This document shows, piece by piece, positions 8,263 to 15,986 of a DNA stretch of 35,391 nucleotides. The stretch comes from Halieaceae bacterium. Lineage in GTDB: Bacteria; Pseudomonadota; Gammaproteobacteria; Pseudomonadales; Halieaceae. How positions within the stretch are numbered: position 1 is the first letter of the stretch; the number at the start of each line of letters is the position of its first letter. The stretch spans positions 1 through 35,391 of the forward strand of contig JAPOQD010000017.1 in assembly GCA_026710905.1 (NCBI GenBank), read 5' to 3'. Position numbers and translations under genes: made by a program. Below the pieces are notes generated by a model. It searched no databases, was not told where the DNA came from, and saw only the letters and a list, made by a program, of their open reading frames with translations.

Positions 8263-9402
8263 CTACGGCAGCCCCAACTCCGCTACAAATTTTCGAAACG
8301 GCAATACCCTGATGCCATCCGCCGTTTGATAATCCTTATTGGACAGATGCACTTGGTAGAACGCAGGTATATCCGTACGTTCCTTGAAATACTTCAGTTG
8401 CGGCGCAAGCTCCCGGTCACCAACTTTGCACTCCACGGCGAATAATGGCTGATGCTCCCTGATGACCACAAAATCCACTTCACGGCGGCCGGTGTCTCGC
8501 AGATAACGCAATTCCATGGCATAGCCTTCCCGGTCTTCCTGGAAGTGACAATATTTGAGCAGTTGGGAAGCCACCAGGTTTTCAAACCGTGCGCCAGGAT
8601 CAGTAAGGACAGACCAATCCCAGAAATACAGTTTCTGTTCCTTCTTCACGGCCCGGATTGAAGGCGCCCCATAGGGAGAAATTCGGAAGGTCAAATACAG
8701 GTTGTCGAAAATGGTGAGCCAGCGGCGCACCGAGTCGTGGGATACCTGCAACTGTTGCCGCAGTGATTGTAGCGACAGGGGTGCGGATACCCGGTCCAGC
8801 AAGGCTGTATATAACAGTTCCAGCAAGCTGATTTCGTTGACCCGCTCCAGGCTGACCAAATCTTCCATCAATACCCGCGATTGCCGTTCCAGGCGCCAGC
8901 GCCGCCAATGGCGAGTGTTTTGTTTTGCCAGCGGTTCCGGGAACCCGCCGAACTTCAGTAGCGCATTCAGGTCATCCTGGTTGGGCCGGGAGGAAATTTC
9001 CGCCAGAGAGTAAGGGTGCAGACGAAAATAGTGATAGCGGCCCTGCAGCGAGTCACCGCCTTTCCGATAGTGGTCCAGCCTCGCAGAGCCGGTAACCAGG
9101 GCGGCCCGCCGTGGAAAATGCTGGTCATAAAACCCCTTCAGCAAACCCCGCCAGCGGGCGTATTTGTGTATTTCATCGAATATCAGCAGCTTTCCGGGGG
9201 GCAGTTCATTGTGCAGAATTCTGTTACGGTCACTGTCGATATCCCAGTTCAGGTAGGCCGGGTGCTTTGCCGTGGCGCCCAGCAGGTGCAGGGCGAGCGT
9301 CGTCTTGCCGACTTGTCTAGGCCCGCCGATGAATACCAGCTTTTCAGTGAGGTCCTCCCTACACTGGTCAGCGATATAGCGGTGGGTAGTCAGTTCGGGC
9401 AT
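8263..9402 (-). CDS. AAA ATPase with DUF4143 domain
   Basis: A 379-residue P-loop ATPase. Walker A is GGPRQVGKTT (26-35) and Walker B is LLIFDEIHK (72-80). The C-terminal DUF4143 part carries REVDFVVIREHQPLFAVECKV, a D...ECK arrangement like the PD-(D/E)xK nuclease fold. The family is widespread and often mobile, with no settled function; defence or toxin-like roles have been proposed. CAGGTG lies just before ATG 9402. The promoter sits inside a perfect 14-bp inverted repeat (9417-9468), suggesting strong or self-regulated transcription. It converges on cfa and has no functional link to its neighbours. Confidence 0.85.
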   Translation of the reverse strand: MPELTTHRYIADQCREDLTEKLVFIGGPRQVGKTTLALHLLGATAKHPAYLNWDIDSDRNRILHNELPPGKLLIFDEIHKYARWRGLLKGFYDQHFPRRAALVTGSARLDHYRKGGDSLQGRYHYFRLHPYSLAEISSRPNQDDLNALLKFGGFPEPLAKQNTRHWRRWRLERQSRVLMEDLVSLERVNEISLLELLYTALLDRVSAPLSLQSLRQQLQVSHDSVRRWLTIFDNLYLTFRISPYGAPSIRAVKKEQKLYFWDWSVLTDPGARFENLVASQLLKYCHFQEDREGYAMELRYLRDTGRREVDFVVIREHQPLFAVECKVGDRELAPQLKYFKERTDIPAFYQVHLSNKDYQTADGIRVLPFRKFVAELGLP

Positions 9403-9416
9403 TAGTCACCTGATTC

Positions 9417-9468
9417 TTTTTTGCTTGACCAAAAATAACTCATGACTAATTTTGGGTCAAGCAAAAAA
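9417..9468 (-). promoter_or_regulatory. Promoter embedded in a 14-bp inverted repeat
   Basis: TTTTTTGCTTGACC (9417-9430) and GGTCAAGCAAAAAA (9455-9468) are perfect inverted copies 24 nt apart. Read on the minus strand, the upstream arm contains a -35 TTGACC (complement of 9455-9460), a spacer of exactly 17 nt, and a -10 TATTTT (complement of 9432-9437). The downstream arm covers the expected transcription start. A dimeric repressor binding both arms would clamp the promoter of the DUF4143 ATPase. Confidence 0.65.
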
Positions 9469-9503
9469 TTTCAAGGCCTGGTGGCAGGAAAAGGCGCTAG
9501 CGG

Positions 9504-10391
9504 TCAGAACGTGTAACGCAGAGACAGGCGCAGCCCATGACCCCTCAATTTCGCCTGTGTCGGAGCAAGGTCCAGCACCAGTGGCTCCCGGCTGCCATCG
9601 CGCCAGACGACACGGCCCCCGGCCCCGGCCGTTTCGATGTCACCGTAGTCCGTGTACCGCCAGGCGAGATCAAGCGTCATCTGCTCGGCCACGGACAGGT
9701 CCAGCCCTGCGGTCAGCATCCAGGCCAGGTTGGTGTGGCTGTCGCCGGGAACGAGGGTCGTCGTTCTTGGAAAAGCCATGCTCGTCTCATCGATTTTGAC
9801 CTGGGCGGCGCCGATGCCCGCGCCAATAAATGGGCTGAATGGGCCGAGCTTGGGCACACCCACTTCAGTGAGGTCGGAGTAAGCTGCCAGCATCCCCAAT
9901 CGGGTGGACAGATCCGCGGAAACCGATTGCCGGCGTGAGGGGTCCAGGAAGTTGGCTCGGCCATCGAAAGCGAAAGAGGGCCGATATTCAAGCAGGACCT
10001 CAAGCCTCAAGGCCTGCGTAATGGTATATCCGAGCCCAAGCTCGAAACCGGTCACAGTTTCGAAGTCCCCGCTCGAGCGCAAAGGCGCACCGTCGCCGCC
10101 CCTGCCACAGCCGTAAAGAGCCGCCGGGGCAAGGCTCATACAATCCTTGTCCGTGAAGCGGGTTTCCTCCGGGCGGTCCAGACCAACTCCTGCTCGCAGG
10201 TAGAATTCTTCCGCGATGGCCGCTACCGGGCGCAACAATATTGCTGTCGCGGTCAAGGTCAGCAGCGACGTGAAGCGGGGATTGCGAATGATCCTGCCGA
10301 CAACTCGAGCTCGATTTATACAGATACGAGTTGAACCAGCGCCTTGTGCGGAGAGGCGAGCAAAGACCCTGGACCAATCCTGCAACAACAT
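9504..10391 (-). CDS. Outer-membrane beta-barrel protein
   Basis: A 295-residue protein of the OmpA/OMP_b-brl barrel type. After an unusually long, basic N-terminal stretch comes a hydrophobic signal core (SLLTLTATAILL) and a likely cleavage after AIA near residue 60. Alternating strands follow (EFYLRAGVGLD, FELGLGYTI, LRLEVLLEYRP, PFIGAGIGAAQVK, LAWMLTAGLDLSV, LDLAWRYTDYG), and the C-terminus LRLSLRYTF ends in phenylalanine as expected for BAM recognition. ATG 10391 is the best start; the frame runs further upstream only to a TTG. A 6-bp hairpin (AGCGCC/GGCGCT, 10404-10420) stands just upstream and could affect translation. Ligand or role is not evident. Confidence 0.75.
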   Translation of the reverse strand: MLLQDWSRVFARLSAQGAGSTRICINRARVVGRIIRNPRFTSLLTLTATAILLRPVAAIAEEFYLRAGVGLDRPEETRFTDKDCMSLAPAALYGCGRGGDGAPLRSSGDFETVTGFELGLGYTITQALRLEVLLEYRPSFAFDGRANFLDPSRRQSVSADLSTRLGMLAAYSDLTEVGVPKLGPFSPFIGAGIGAAQVKIDETSMAFPRTTTLVPGDSHTNLAWMLTAGLDLSVAEQMTLDLAWRYTDYGDIETAGAGGRVVWRDGSREPLVLDLAPTQAKLRGHGLRLSLRYTF

Positions 10392-10930
10392 ACTCACTTT
10401 CGTAGCGCCTTCATGGCGCTTCTCGAAGGCAAGCTGCAGGGCTGTAGCGCGACAATCAGGGTGAGGCAATGCGGATGACGGGTTCTCATCTTGATTGTCG
10501 CTGTAGACCGGGCGGCCAGCCTCTGGAGAAGGGGGTCAAGGCAAGGCTTCTTATTGGTTCCACGGTTGAAAATATATCCTTTAATTTCGCAAATATAGGG
10601 TTCAGAGGCATTTTTCAGGTGTTTTTGATCAATTTCCGCATATTTTATCTCCCAAATGAGTTAAATCTTGTTTTGGTGGGTAGCCACAATGCCCGTTATT
10701 GGTATTGTGTGGTATTTCATTTTATTACAAAGTATTAAACTCTATTCAATTTTGGCTGTTTCGAGACTTGAGGCGGGTGACCATTCCTGTTTGTGGTTGC
10801 CGCTGTTCGCCGGTCAGTGGCGCACAACGGAACTGTCCGGAAAGGCATAACCACGAGCGACAGAGTTTGCCTGCTCATGTAACCTTGGTAAGCAAAAGCC
10901 CGGTACGGAATTTCCATTGAGGATTTGACC
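10392..10930. other. Intergenic stretch with AT-rich core
   Basis: 539 bp between the divergent barrel protein and NYN gene starts. Roughly 10545-10755 is strikingly AT-rich compared with the surrounding GC-rich DNA, with many short T-runs. It probably holds promoters for both genes or is a residue of foreign DNA. No convincing reading frame, RNA gene or palindrome was found apart from the small 10404-10420 hairpin. Confidence 0.5.
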
Positions 10931-11701
10931 ATGACCAAAAAGGAACAATCGCAGAGCCTGGCGGTTTTGATTGATGCCGACAATACCAGCGCACGTTATG
11001 CGCAAGCAATCTTTGAGGAGATCGCTATCCTGGGCGAAGCCAATGTGCGGAGAATCTACGGCGATTTCTCCAGCGGCCGTCTCGCCGGTTGGGACAAGGA
11101 GGTCCAGTCGCTGGCGATCCTGCAGCAGCAGCAGCGCAACAACACCACCGGCAAGAATGCCGCCGACATCGCCCTGGTGATTGACGCCATGGACCTGATG
11201 CACAAGGGCATGCTGGATGGCTTCTGCCTGATCAGTTCCGACAGTGATTTCACCCGCTTGGCGCAACGCCTGCGGGAAGATGGGATGGTGGTCTACGGCT
11301 TTGGCGAGCGCAAGACTCCGGAAGCGTTTCGCAGCGCCTGCAACCGTTTCATTTATGTTGATAACCTGGTAAAGGCCGGGGTGGAGAAGGGGAGCGGCAA
11401 GACGGCCGCGGCGGCGCCTTCGACAAAAAAGGAAGCTCCCTCAAAGTCCGTGAGTATCATCGTCAGGGCGATAGAGGAATCGGACGACGATGGCTGGGCG
11501 AATCTTGGCGTCATCGGTACCCGGATACTCGGCACATTACCGGATTTCGACCCGCGCACCTACGGCTGTCCCAATCTGAGTACGCTGGTCTCCAAGTCGG
11601 GTGGTTTTGATATCCGCAAGGAACCGGGCAGCGCCGTGTATATTCGCCGCAAGGTTTCGGCTGGCAAGGCTGCGGGTAAATCGGCCGGCGGCAAGGCCTA
11701 G
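10931..11701 (+). CDS. NYN-domain protein with C-terminal OST-HTH/LOTUS-like domain
   Basis: A 256-residue protein. The N-terminal NYN (PIN-like) domain shows VLIDADNTS (D15, D17), KNAADIALVIDAMDLM and FCLISSDSDFTRLA, the acidic residues expected of a metal-dependent RNase fold. A Lys/Ala/Ser linker follows (about 155-180). The C-terminal part, IVRAIEESDDDGWANLGVIGTRI through YGCPNLSTLVSKSGGFDIRK, matches the OST-HTH/LOTUS pattern, an RNA-binding fold shared with eukaryotic germ-line proteins such as limkain b1/MARF1. ATG 10931 is preceded by GAGGA at 8 nt. Bacterial relatives (LabA/DUF88-like) lack well-defined targets. It stands alone and is not obviously tied to the purine genes downstream. 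Confidence 0.85.
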   Translation: MTKKEQSQSLAVLIDADNTSARYAQAIFEEIAILGEANVRRIYGDFSSGRLAGWDKEVQSLAILQQQQRNNTTGKNAADIALVIDAMDLMHKGMLDGFCLISSDSDFTRLAQRLREDGMVVYGFGERKTPEAFRSACNRFIYVDNLVKAGVEKGSGKTAAAAPSTKKEAPSKSVSIIVRAIEESDDDGWANLGVIGTRILGTLPDFDPRTYGCPNLSTLVSKSGGFDIRKEPGSAVYIRRKVSAGKAAGKSAGGKA

Positions 11702-11911
11702 GAGCCTGCGCCAGTGTTCGTCGCGAGGGCTGTTAAGCGCAACAGGAGCGCCGCTAATGCCCGCCTCCGCCATCTCTTTACGTACACCGGCAAGGCCCTG
11801 ATCTTCTCCAGTGTCAAAGGGCTGCTGTTGCGTAGCTCCGGGTCGTGACGATGACGGTGAGAACCCCTTCAAAAAATATCCGCTTGGCAAGCCCCCGCCG
11901 AAAATGACATA

Positions 11912-13273
11912 TTGCAGGCCCCAGTCGGAGTATTCGCTTTGCTGTACGGCCTGGATGACCATCCGCCGCCGCTGGCCAGGTTGCTGGCGGCGCTGCAACA
12001 CCTGTTGGCAATCTTTGTCAGCATCATCACGGCGCCTTTGCTGATTTGCATCGGCATGGGTCTCGATGCACGCGAGACCAGCTACATGATCAGCAGCGCC
12101 CTGGTTATCTCGGGCGTGGCCACCTATATTCAGGTGCGGCGCTTTGGGCGGGTGGGTTCGGGCCTGCTCTCTGTTCAGGGCACCAGTTTTACCTTTGTCG
12201 GCCCGTTGATCTTTGCCGCCGAGACCATGCGGGATCAGTACACGATGGACCAACTGCTGGGGATTATTTTTGGCTGCACCATGGCAGGCGCAATCATGAT
12301 GATGATATTGAGCCAATACCTGCATCGCCTGCAGCGGGTCATCACCCCGACAGTAACCGGTACAGCGGTGATGATGCTCGGATTGTCACTGATTCTGGTC
12401 ACACTCAATAACCTGCAATTTGAATATGATGCAGCCAGGCAGGCAGGCGCCGAGGCCTGGTTGGTGCCGGCCTATGCCCTGGGGGTGATGGCGCTGATCA
12501 TCCTGTTGGCGACGCGCCGTTCTCCGTGGTGGCGGCTGGCTTCGATCAGCATCGGGCTGGGCCTGGGCACCCTGCTAGCCTGGGCCACTGGCCGGATTGA
12601 TTTTTCCGCCATGTCCGAGTTGCCAACATTCTTCTACCCGCAACTGCTGCTCTATGAGCCTGGTTTCAACCTGGGCATTTTCCTGTCCCTGTTGCCGATT
12701 TACCTGGTGACGGCAGCCGAGAGTATTGGCGATTTGACCGCGACCTCCAGGCTGTCCGGGCAACCACTGTCCGGTGCGCCCTATTGGCGGCGCATCCAGG
12801 GTGGAGTTCTCGGCGATGGTTTCAACTCGCTTCTCGCCGCCCTGTTCAACACCTTCCCCAATACCACCTTCAGTCAGAACAACGGCGTGATCCGGCTGAC
12901 CGGCGTGGCCAGCCGGCAGGTGGGTGTGTGGCTGGCGGCCATGTTGGTGATCATGGGTACCTTTCCCGTCCTCGGTGGATTGTTTCAGGTGATGCCCAAG
13001 GGCCTGCTGTATGGAGCGACCTTGCTGATGTTTACCCTGGTGGGGTATGCGGGCTGGCAGATTGTGAGTTCATCGGCAGCCGGGCGCCGCGCCTGGGGGA
13101 TAGTCGTCAGTTCATTATTGATCGGGCTGGTGGCCAGCCGTGTACCGGCCATGGTGGATGATATGCCAACAGTTCTGGGCATGATGCTGGGCTTCCCGGT
13201 CGCGCCCACCACGGTTTGCGCAGTGTTGCTGGAGTGGTTGCTGCCGCGGGGGAGACTTGCCCATGCCCACTGA
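11912..13273 (+). CDS. NCS2-family purine (xanthine/urate-type) permease
   Basis: An inner-membrane transporter of the nucleobase-cation symporter 2 family, about 453 residues with many hydrophobic segments. The family signature QNNGVIRLTG (pattern Q-N-x-G-x4-T-[RKG]) is visible, with the preceding AAESIGDLTATSRLSG and NTFPNTTF segments typical of xanthine and urate carriers, and QGTSFTFVGP in an earlier helix. The start is uncertain: TTG 11912 is the first usable start after an in-frame stop at 11858, no clear ribosome site precedes it, and another TTG lies at 11933 just before the conserved LYGLDDHPPP. The 210 bp upstream hold no recognisable gene. It overlaps the 8-oxoguanine deaminase start, so substrate uptake and deamination are co-expressed. 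Confidence 0.87.
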   Translation: MQAPVGVFALLYGLDDHPPPLARLLAALQHLLAIFVSIITAPLLICIGMGLDARETSYMISSALVISGVATYIQVRRFGRVGSGLLSVQGTSFTFVGPLIFAAETMRDQYTMDQLLGIIFGCTMAGAIMMMILSQYLHRLQRVITPTVTGTAVMMLGLSLILVTLNNLQFEYDAARQAGAEAWLVPAYALGVMALIILLATRRSPWWRLASISIGLGLGTLLAWATGRIDFSAMSELPTFFYPQLLLYEPGFNLGIFLSLLPIYLVTAAESIGDLTATSRLSGQPLSGAPYWRRIQGGVLGDGFNSLLAALFNTFPNTTFSQNNGVIRLTGVASRQVGVWLAAMLVIMGTFPVLGGLFQVMPKGLLYGATLLMFTLVGYAGWQIVSSSAAGRRAWGIVVSSLLIGLVASRVPAMVDDMPTVLGMMLGFPVAPTTVCAVLLEWLLPRGRLAHAH

Positions 13274-14627
13274 AAAGACCTTGTGGATCAAGCATCCGCT
13301 GGCCAGTTATAGCGCCTGCGGGGAGGATGCATCCGCCGGGGTGCTGGTCAAGGGGTCTACCATCGCCGAGGTATTGCCGGCGGGCCAGCGGCCCAGCGCA
13401 AGGCCGGATCAGGTGTTTGATGCCGGCGCCCATGTGTTGCTGCCGGGCCTGGTCAATAGTCACCATCATTTCTATCAGACTTTGACCCGCGCCTATCCGG
13501 CGGCGTTGAACAAGCAGCTGTTCGACTGGCTCAGAAGCCTCTATCCGTTGTGGGCGGGGCTGACCCCGGACATGTTGCACTGTGCAACGCGCGTGGCGCT
13601 GGCGGAACTGTTGCTGTCCGGTTGCACCACGTCGGCGGATCATCATTACCTGTTCCCCGCCGGCATGGGGGAGGCGTTCGACGCCCAGGCCGAGGCGGCC
13701 GCGGAAATGGGCGCCCGGGTGACCCTCAGCCGCGGCTCCATGTCCATGGGCGAGGACCAGGGCGGCTTGCCTCCCCGCTCTGTGGTTGAGTCCGAGGTCG
13801 ACATACTGCGCGATAGCGAACGCGTCATCGACAGGTTTCACGACCATCGTGAAGGCGCCTGGCTGCAGGTGGCGCTGGCGCCATGTTCGCCTTTTTCCGT
13901 GAGTGAATCACTGATGCGCGACACCGCGGCCCTGGCGCTGGACAAAGGCGTCAGGCTGCACACACACCTGTCTGAGACCCATGATGAAGAGGCTTTCTGT
14001 CGGGATATGTTCGGTTGCCGCAGCATTGACTATCTGGAGCGGGCCGGGTGGCTGAACCAGCACGCCTGGGTGGCCCATGGCATTCATTTCGATGACGCGG
14101 AAATCGCCCGTCTCGGGGCTGCCGGGGTAGGGATTGCGCATTGCCCTGGTTCCAACATGATGCTGGCCTCGGGTATTTGCCGAAACCTGGAGTTGGAAGC
14201 GGCCGGTGCGGCTGTTGGCCTGGCAGTGGACGGCTCGGCCTCCAATGATGCCAGCAACATGATGCTGGAAGTGAGACTGGCCCTGTATCTGCAGCGGCTG
14301 CGCTACGGCGCGGCGGCAGTCAGTCACCTGGATGCCTTGCGTTGGGCCACTTCCGGCTCGGCTGCGCTATTGGGCCGAGCTGATATCGGCAGCCTGGCGG
14401 CAGGCAAGCAGGCCGATCTTGCCCTGTTCAAGTTGGATGACATTGCCTTTGCCGGCAGCCATGATCCGCTGGCGGCGCTGGTCCTGTGCGGCGCCCGGCG
14501 CGCCGACCGGGTCATGACCGGTGGCGAGTGGAGGGTAAAGGACGGGGAACTCATCGACGTAGACCCGGGCGCGTTGATCGCTGAACAAAATCGCCAGGCG
14601 ATGTTATTGGCAAAAGCGCAGCAATAA
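13263..14627 (+). CDS. 8-oxoguanine deaminase-like amidohydrolase
   Basis: A 454-residue metal-dependent amidohydrolase of the ATZ/TRZ group. LLPGLVNSHHHFYQTLTRAYP (H67/H69 metal ligands) closely fits characterised bacterial 8-oxoguanine deaminases, followed by LHTHLSETHDEE, WVAHGIHFDDAEIARLGAAG, IAHCPGSNMML and AVDGSASND (metal aspartate). The reaction would be 8-oxoguanine to urate plus ammonia. ATG 13263 has GGGGGAG 8 nt upstream and overlaps the permease by 11 bp; a TTG at 13257 is also in frame. Since urate is the substrate of PuuD, it feeds the pathway below xanthine dehydrogenase. Other triazine or guanine deaminases of the same group are the alternative. Confidence 0.82.
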   Translation: MPTEKTLWIKHPLASYSACGEDASAGVLVKGSTIAEVLPAGQRPSARPDQVFDAGAHVLLPGLVNSHHHFYQTLTRAYPAALNKQLFDWLRSLYPLWAGLTPDMLHCATRVALAELLLSGCTTSADHHYLFPAGMGEAFDAQAEAAAEMGARVTLSRGSMSMGEDQGGLPPRSVVESEVDILRDSERVIDRFHDHREGAWLQVALAPCSPFSVSESLMRDTAALALDKGVRLHTHLSETHDEEAFCRDMFGCRSIDYLERAGWLNQHAWVAHGIHFDDAEIARLGAAGVGIAHCPGSNMMLASGICRNLELEAAGAAVGLAVDGSASNDASNMMLEVRLALYLQRLRYGAAAVSHLDALRWATSGSAALLGRADIGSLAAGKQADLALFKLDDIAFAGSHDPLAALVLCGARRADRVMTGGEWRVKDGELIDVDPGALIAEQNRQAMLLAKAQQ

Positions 14628-14646
14628 CTACAGGGGCAAACAGGGC

Positions 14647-15942
14647 ATGCAACTTCTCGAAAAACTGTTCCGGCTGAGTGAACACGAAACGAAGGTGAGT
14701 ACCGAACTGCTGGCGGGGTTTACCACCTTTGTCACCATGGCCTACATCATGTTCGTCAATCCGCAAATGATGGTCTCCGCGGGTATGGACCAGGGCGCCA
14801 GTTTTGTCGCCACCTGTCTGGCCGCGGCGCTGGCCTGTTTCATCATGGGCTTGTACGCCAACTGGCCGGTTGGCCTGGCGCCGGGCATGGGTCTTAACGC
14901 CTTTTTCACCTATACCGTGGTCGGGGAGATGGGCTACAGTTGGCAGGTGGCGCTGGGGGCGGTGTTCCTGGCCGGGGTACTGTTCGTGATCCTCAGCGTG
15001 ACCCGGCTGCGGGCCTGGATGCTGAACAGCATCCCCATGAATCTTCGCCTTGCCATAGGCTGCGGCGTCGGCCTGTTCATCGGCATGGTCGGCTTGCAGA
15101 GTGCGGGCATCGTGGTTTCAAATCCCGCCACGGTTCTGGCCCTGGGCGACTTTTCACAGCCCGAGCCGATGCTGGCCGCCCTGGGTTTTGTGTTGATCGC
15201 GGCCCTGTCGGTGCGCCGGGTTACCGGCGCCATCATGTTGGGAGTGCTGCTGCTGACCGGCATCGGCCTGGCCACCGGGCTGGTAGAGTATCAGGGCCTG
15301 GTCTCCGCGCCTCCCAGCCTGGCCCCCACCTTCATGGCGCTGGATATTGCCGGGGCCCTGGATGTGGCGATGATTTCGGTCATTATCGCCATTCTTTTCA
15401 TTAACCTGTTCGATACCGCGGGAACCCTGGTGGGGGTGGCCGGCCGCGCCGGTTTGATCGATCTGCATGGGCGCATTGATAACATGGACCGAGCGCTGAA
15501 GGCGGACAGTTCTTCCAGTGTGGTGGGCGCACTCATGGGTTGCTCCCCGGTAACCAGTTATGTGGAAAGCGCGGCCGGGGTGGAAGCGGGCGGGCGCACC
15601 GGGCTGACCGCGGTAACCGTTGGGGGGCTGTTTGTGCTGGCGACGTTTTTCGCCCCGCTGGCCGGCATGGTGCCGGCCTATGCCACCGCCGGCGCCCTGG
15701 TGTATGTCGCCCTGCTGATGCTCTCGGGAATGCGCAGCCTGGATTGGGACGATGGCACGGAACTGATCCCGGCCCTGTTGACCATCATCATGATTCCCTT
15801 GTCGTTCTCCATCGCCGAAGGCATCGCCGTGGGCTTTATCACCTATGTGGGGGTGAAGACCCTGAGCGGACGGGCGGCCCAGGTGAGCTTTGGCGCCTGG
15901 TTTCTGGCCGCCATCTTCCTGGCCAGGTTCAGCTTTCTCTAG
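14647..15942 (+). CDS. AzgA-type guanine/hypoxanthine permease
   Basis: A 431-residue inner-membrane protein of the AzgA branch of NCS2 (GhxP/PbuG-like), which imports hypoxanthine, guanine or adenine with protons. The N-terminus ELLAGFTTFVTMAYIMFVNPQMM, GLYANWPVGLAPGMGLNAFFTYTVV, LFDTAGTLVGVAGRAG and GCSPVTSYVESAAGVEAGGRTGLTAV are hallmarks of this branch, and about a dozen hydrophobic segments are visible. ATG 14647 follows the deaminase stop by 19 bp with a modest site (CAGGG). It closes the first purine operon and ends at a GC-rich palindrome facing the convergent TonB-dependent receptor. Confidence 0.9.
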   Translation: MQLLEKLFRLSEHETKVSTELLAGFTTFVTMAYIMFVNPQMMVSAGMDQGASFVATCLAAALACFIMGLYANWPVGLAPGMGLNAFFTYTVVGEMGYSWQVALGAVFLAGVLFVILSVTRLRAWMLNSIPMNLRLAIGCGVGLFIGMVGLQSAGIVVSNPATVLALGDFSQPEPMLAALGFVLIAALSVRRVTGAIMLGVLLLTGIGLATGLVEYQGLVSAPPSLAPTFMALDIAGALDVAMISVIIAILFINLFDTAGTLVGVAGRAGLIDLHGRIDNMDRALKADSSSSVVGALMGCSPVTSYVESAAGVEAGGRTGLTAVTVGGLFVLATFFAPLAGMVPAYATAGALVYVALLMLSGMRSLDWDDGTELIPALLTIIMIPLSFSIAEGIAVGFITYVGVKTLSGRAAQVSFGAWFLAAIFLARFSFL

Positions 15943-15950
15943 GGGAACAA

Positions 15951-15967
15951 GGGGGCCATGGCCCCCC
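15951..15967. terminator. CATG-centred GC palindrome between convergent genes
   Basis: GGGGGCCATGGCCCCC (15951-15966) is a perfect palindrome lying between the AzgA stop and the TonB receptor stop. It could end transcription from both sides, although no T-run follows on either strand. It is the shortest of four CATG-centred palindromes in this window. Confidence 0.5.
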
Positions 15968-15986
15968 TAGATATTCGACAGGCGGA

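Noticed and set aside
11537-12325. 262-codon minus-strand frame across the NYN/permease gap
   Set aside because: It overlaps the ends of two real genes on the opposite strand and resembles no family; the gap itself shows no gene.
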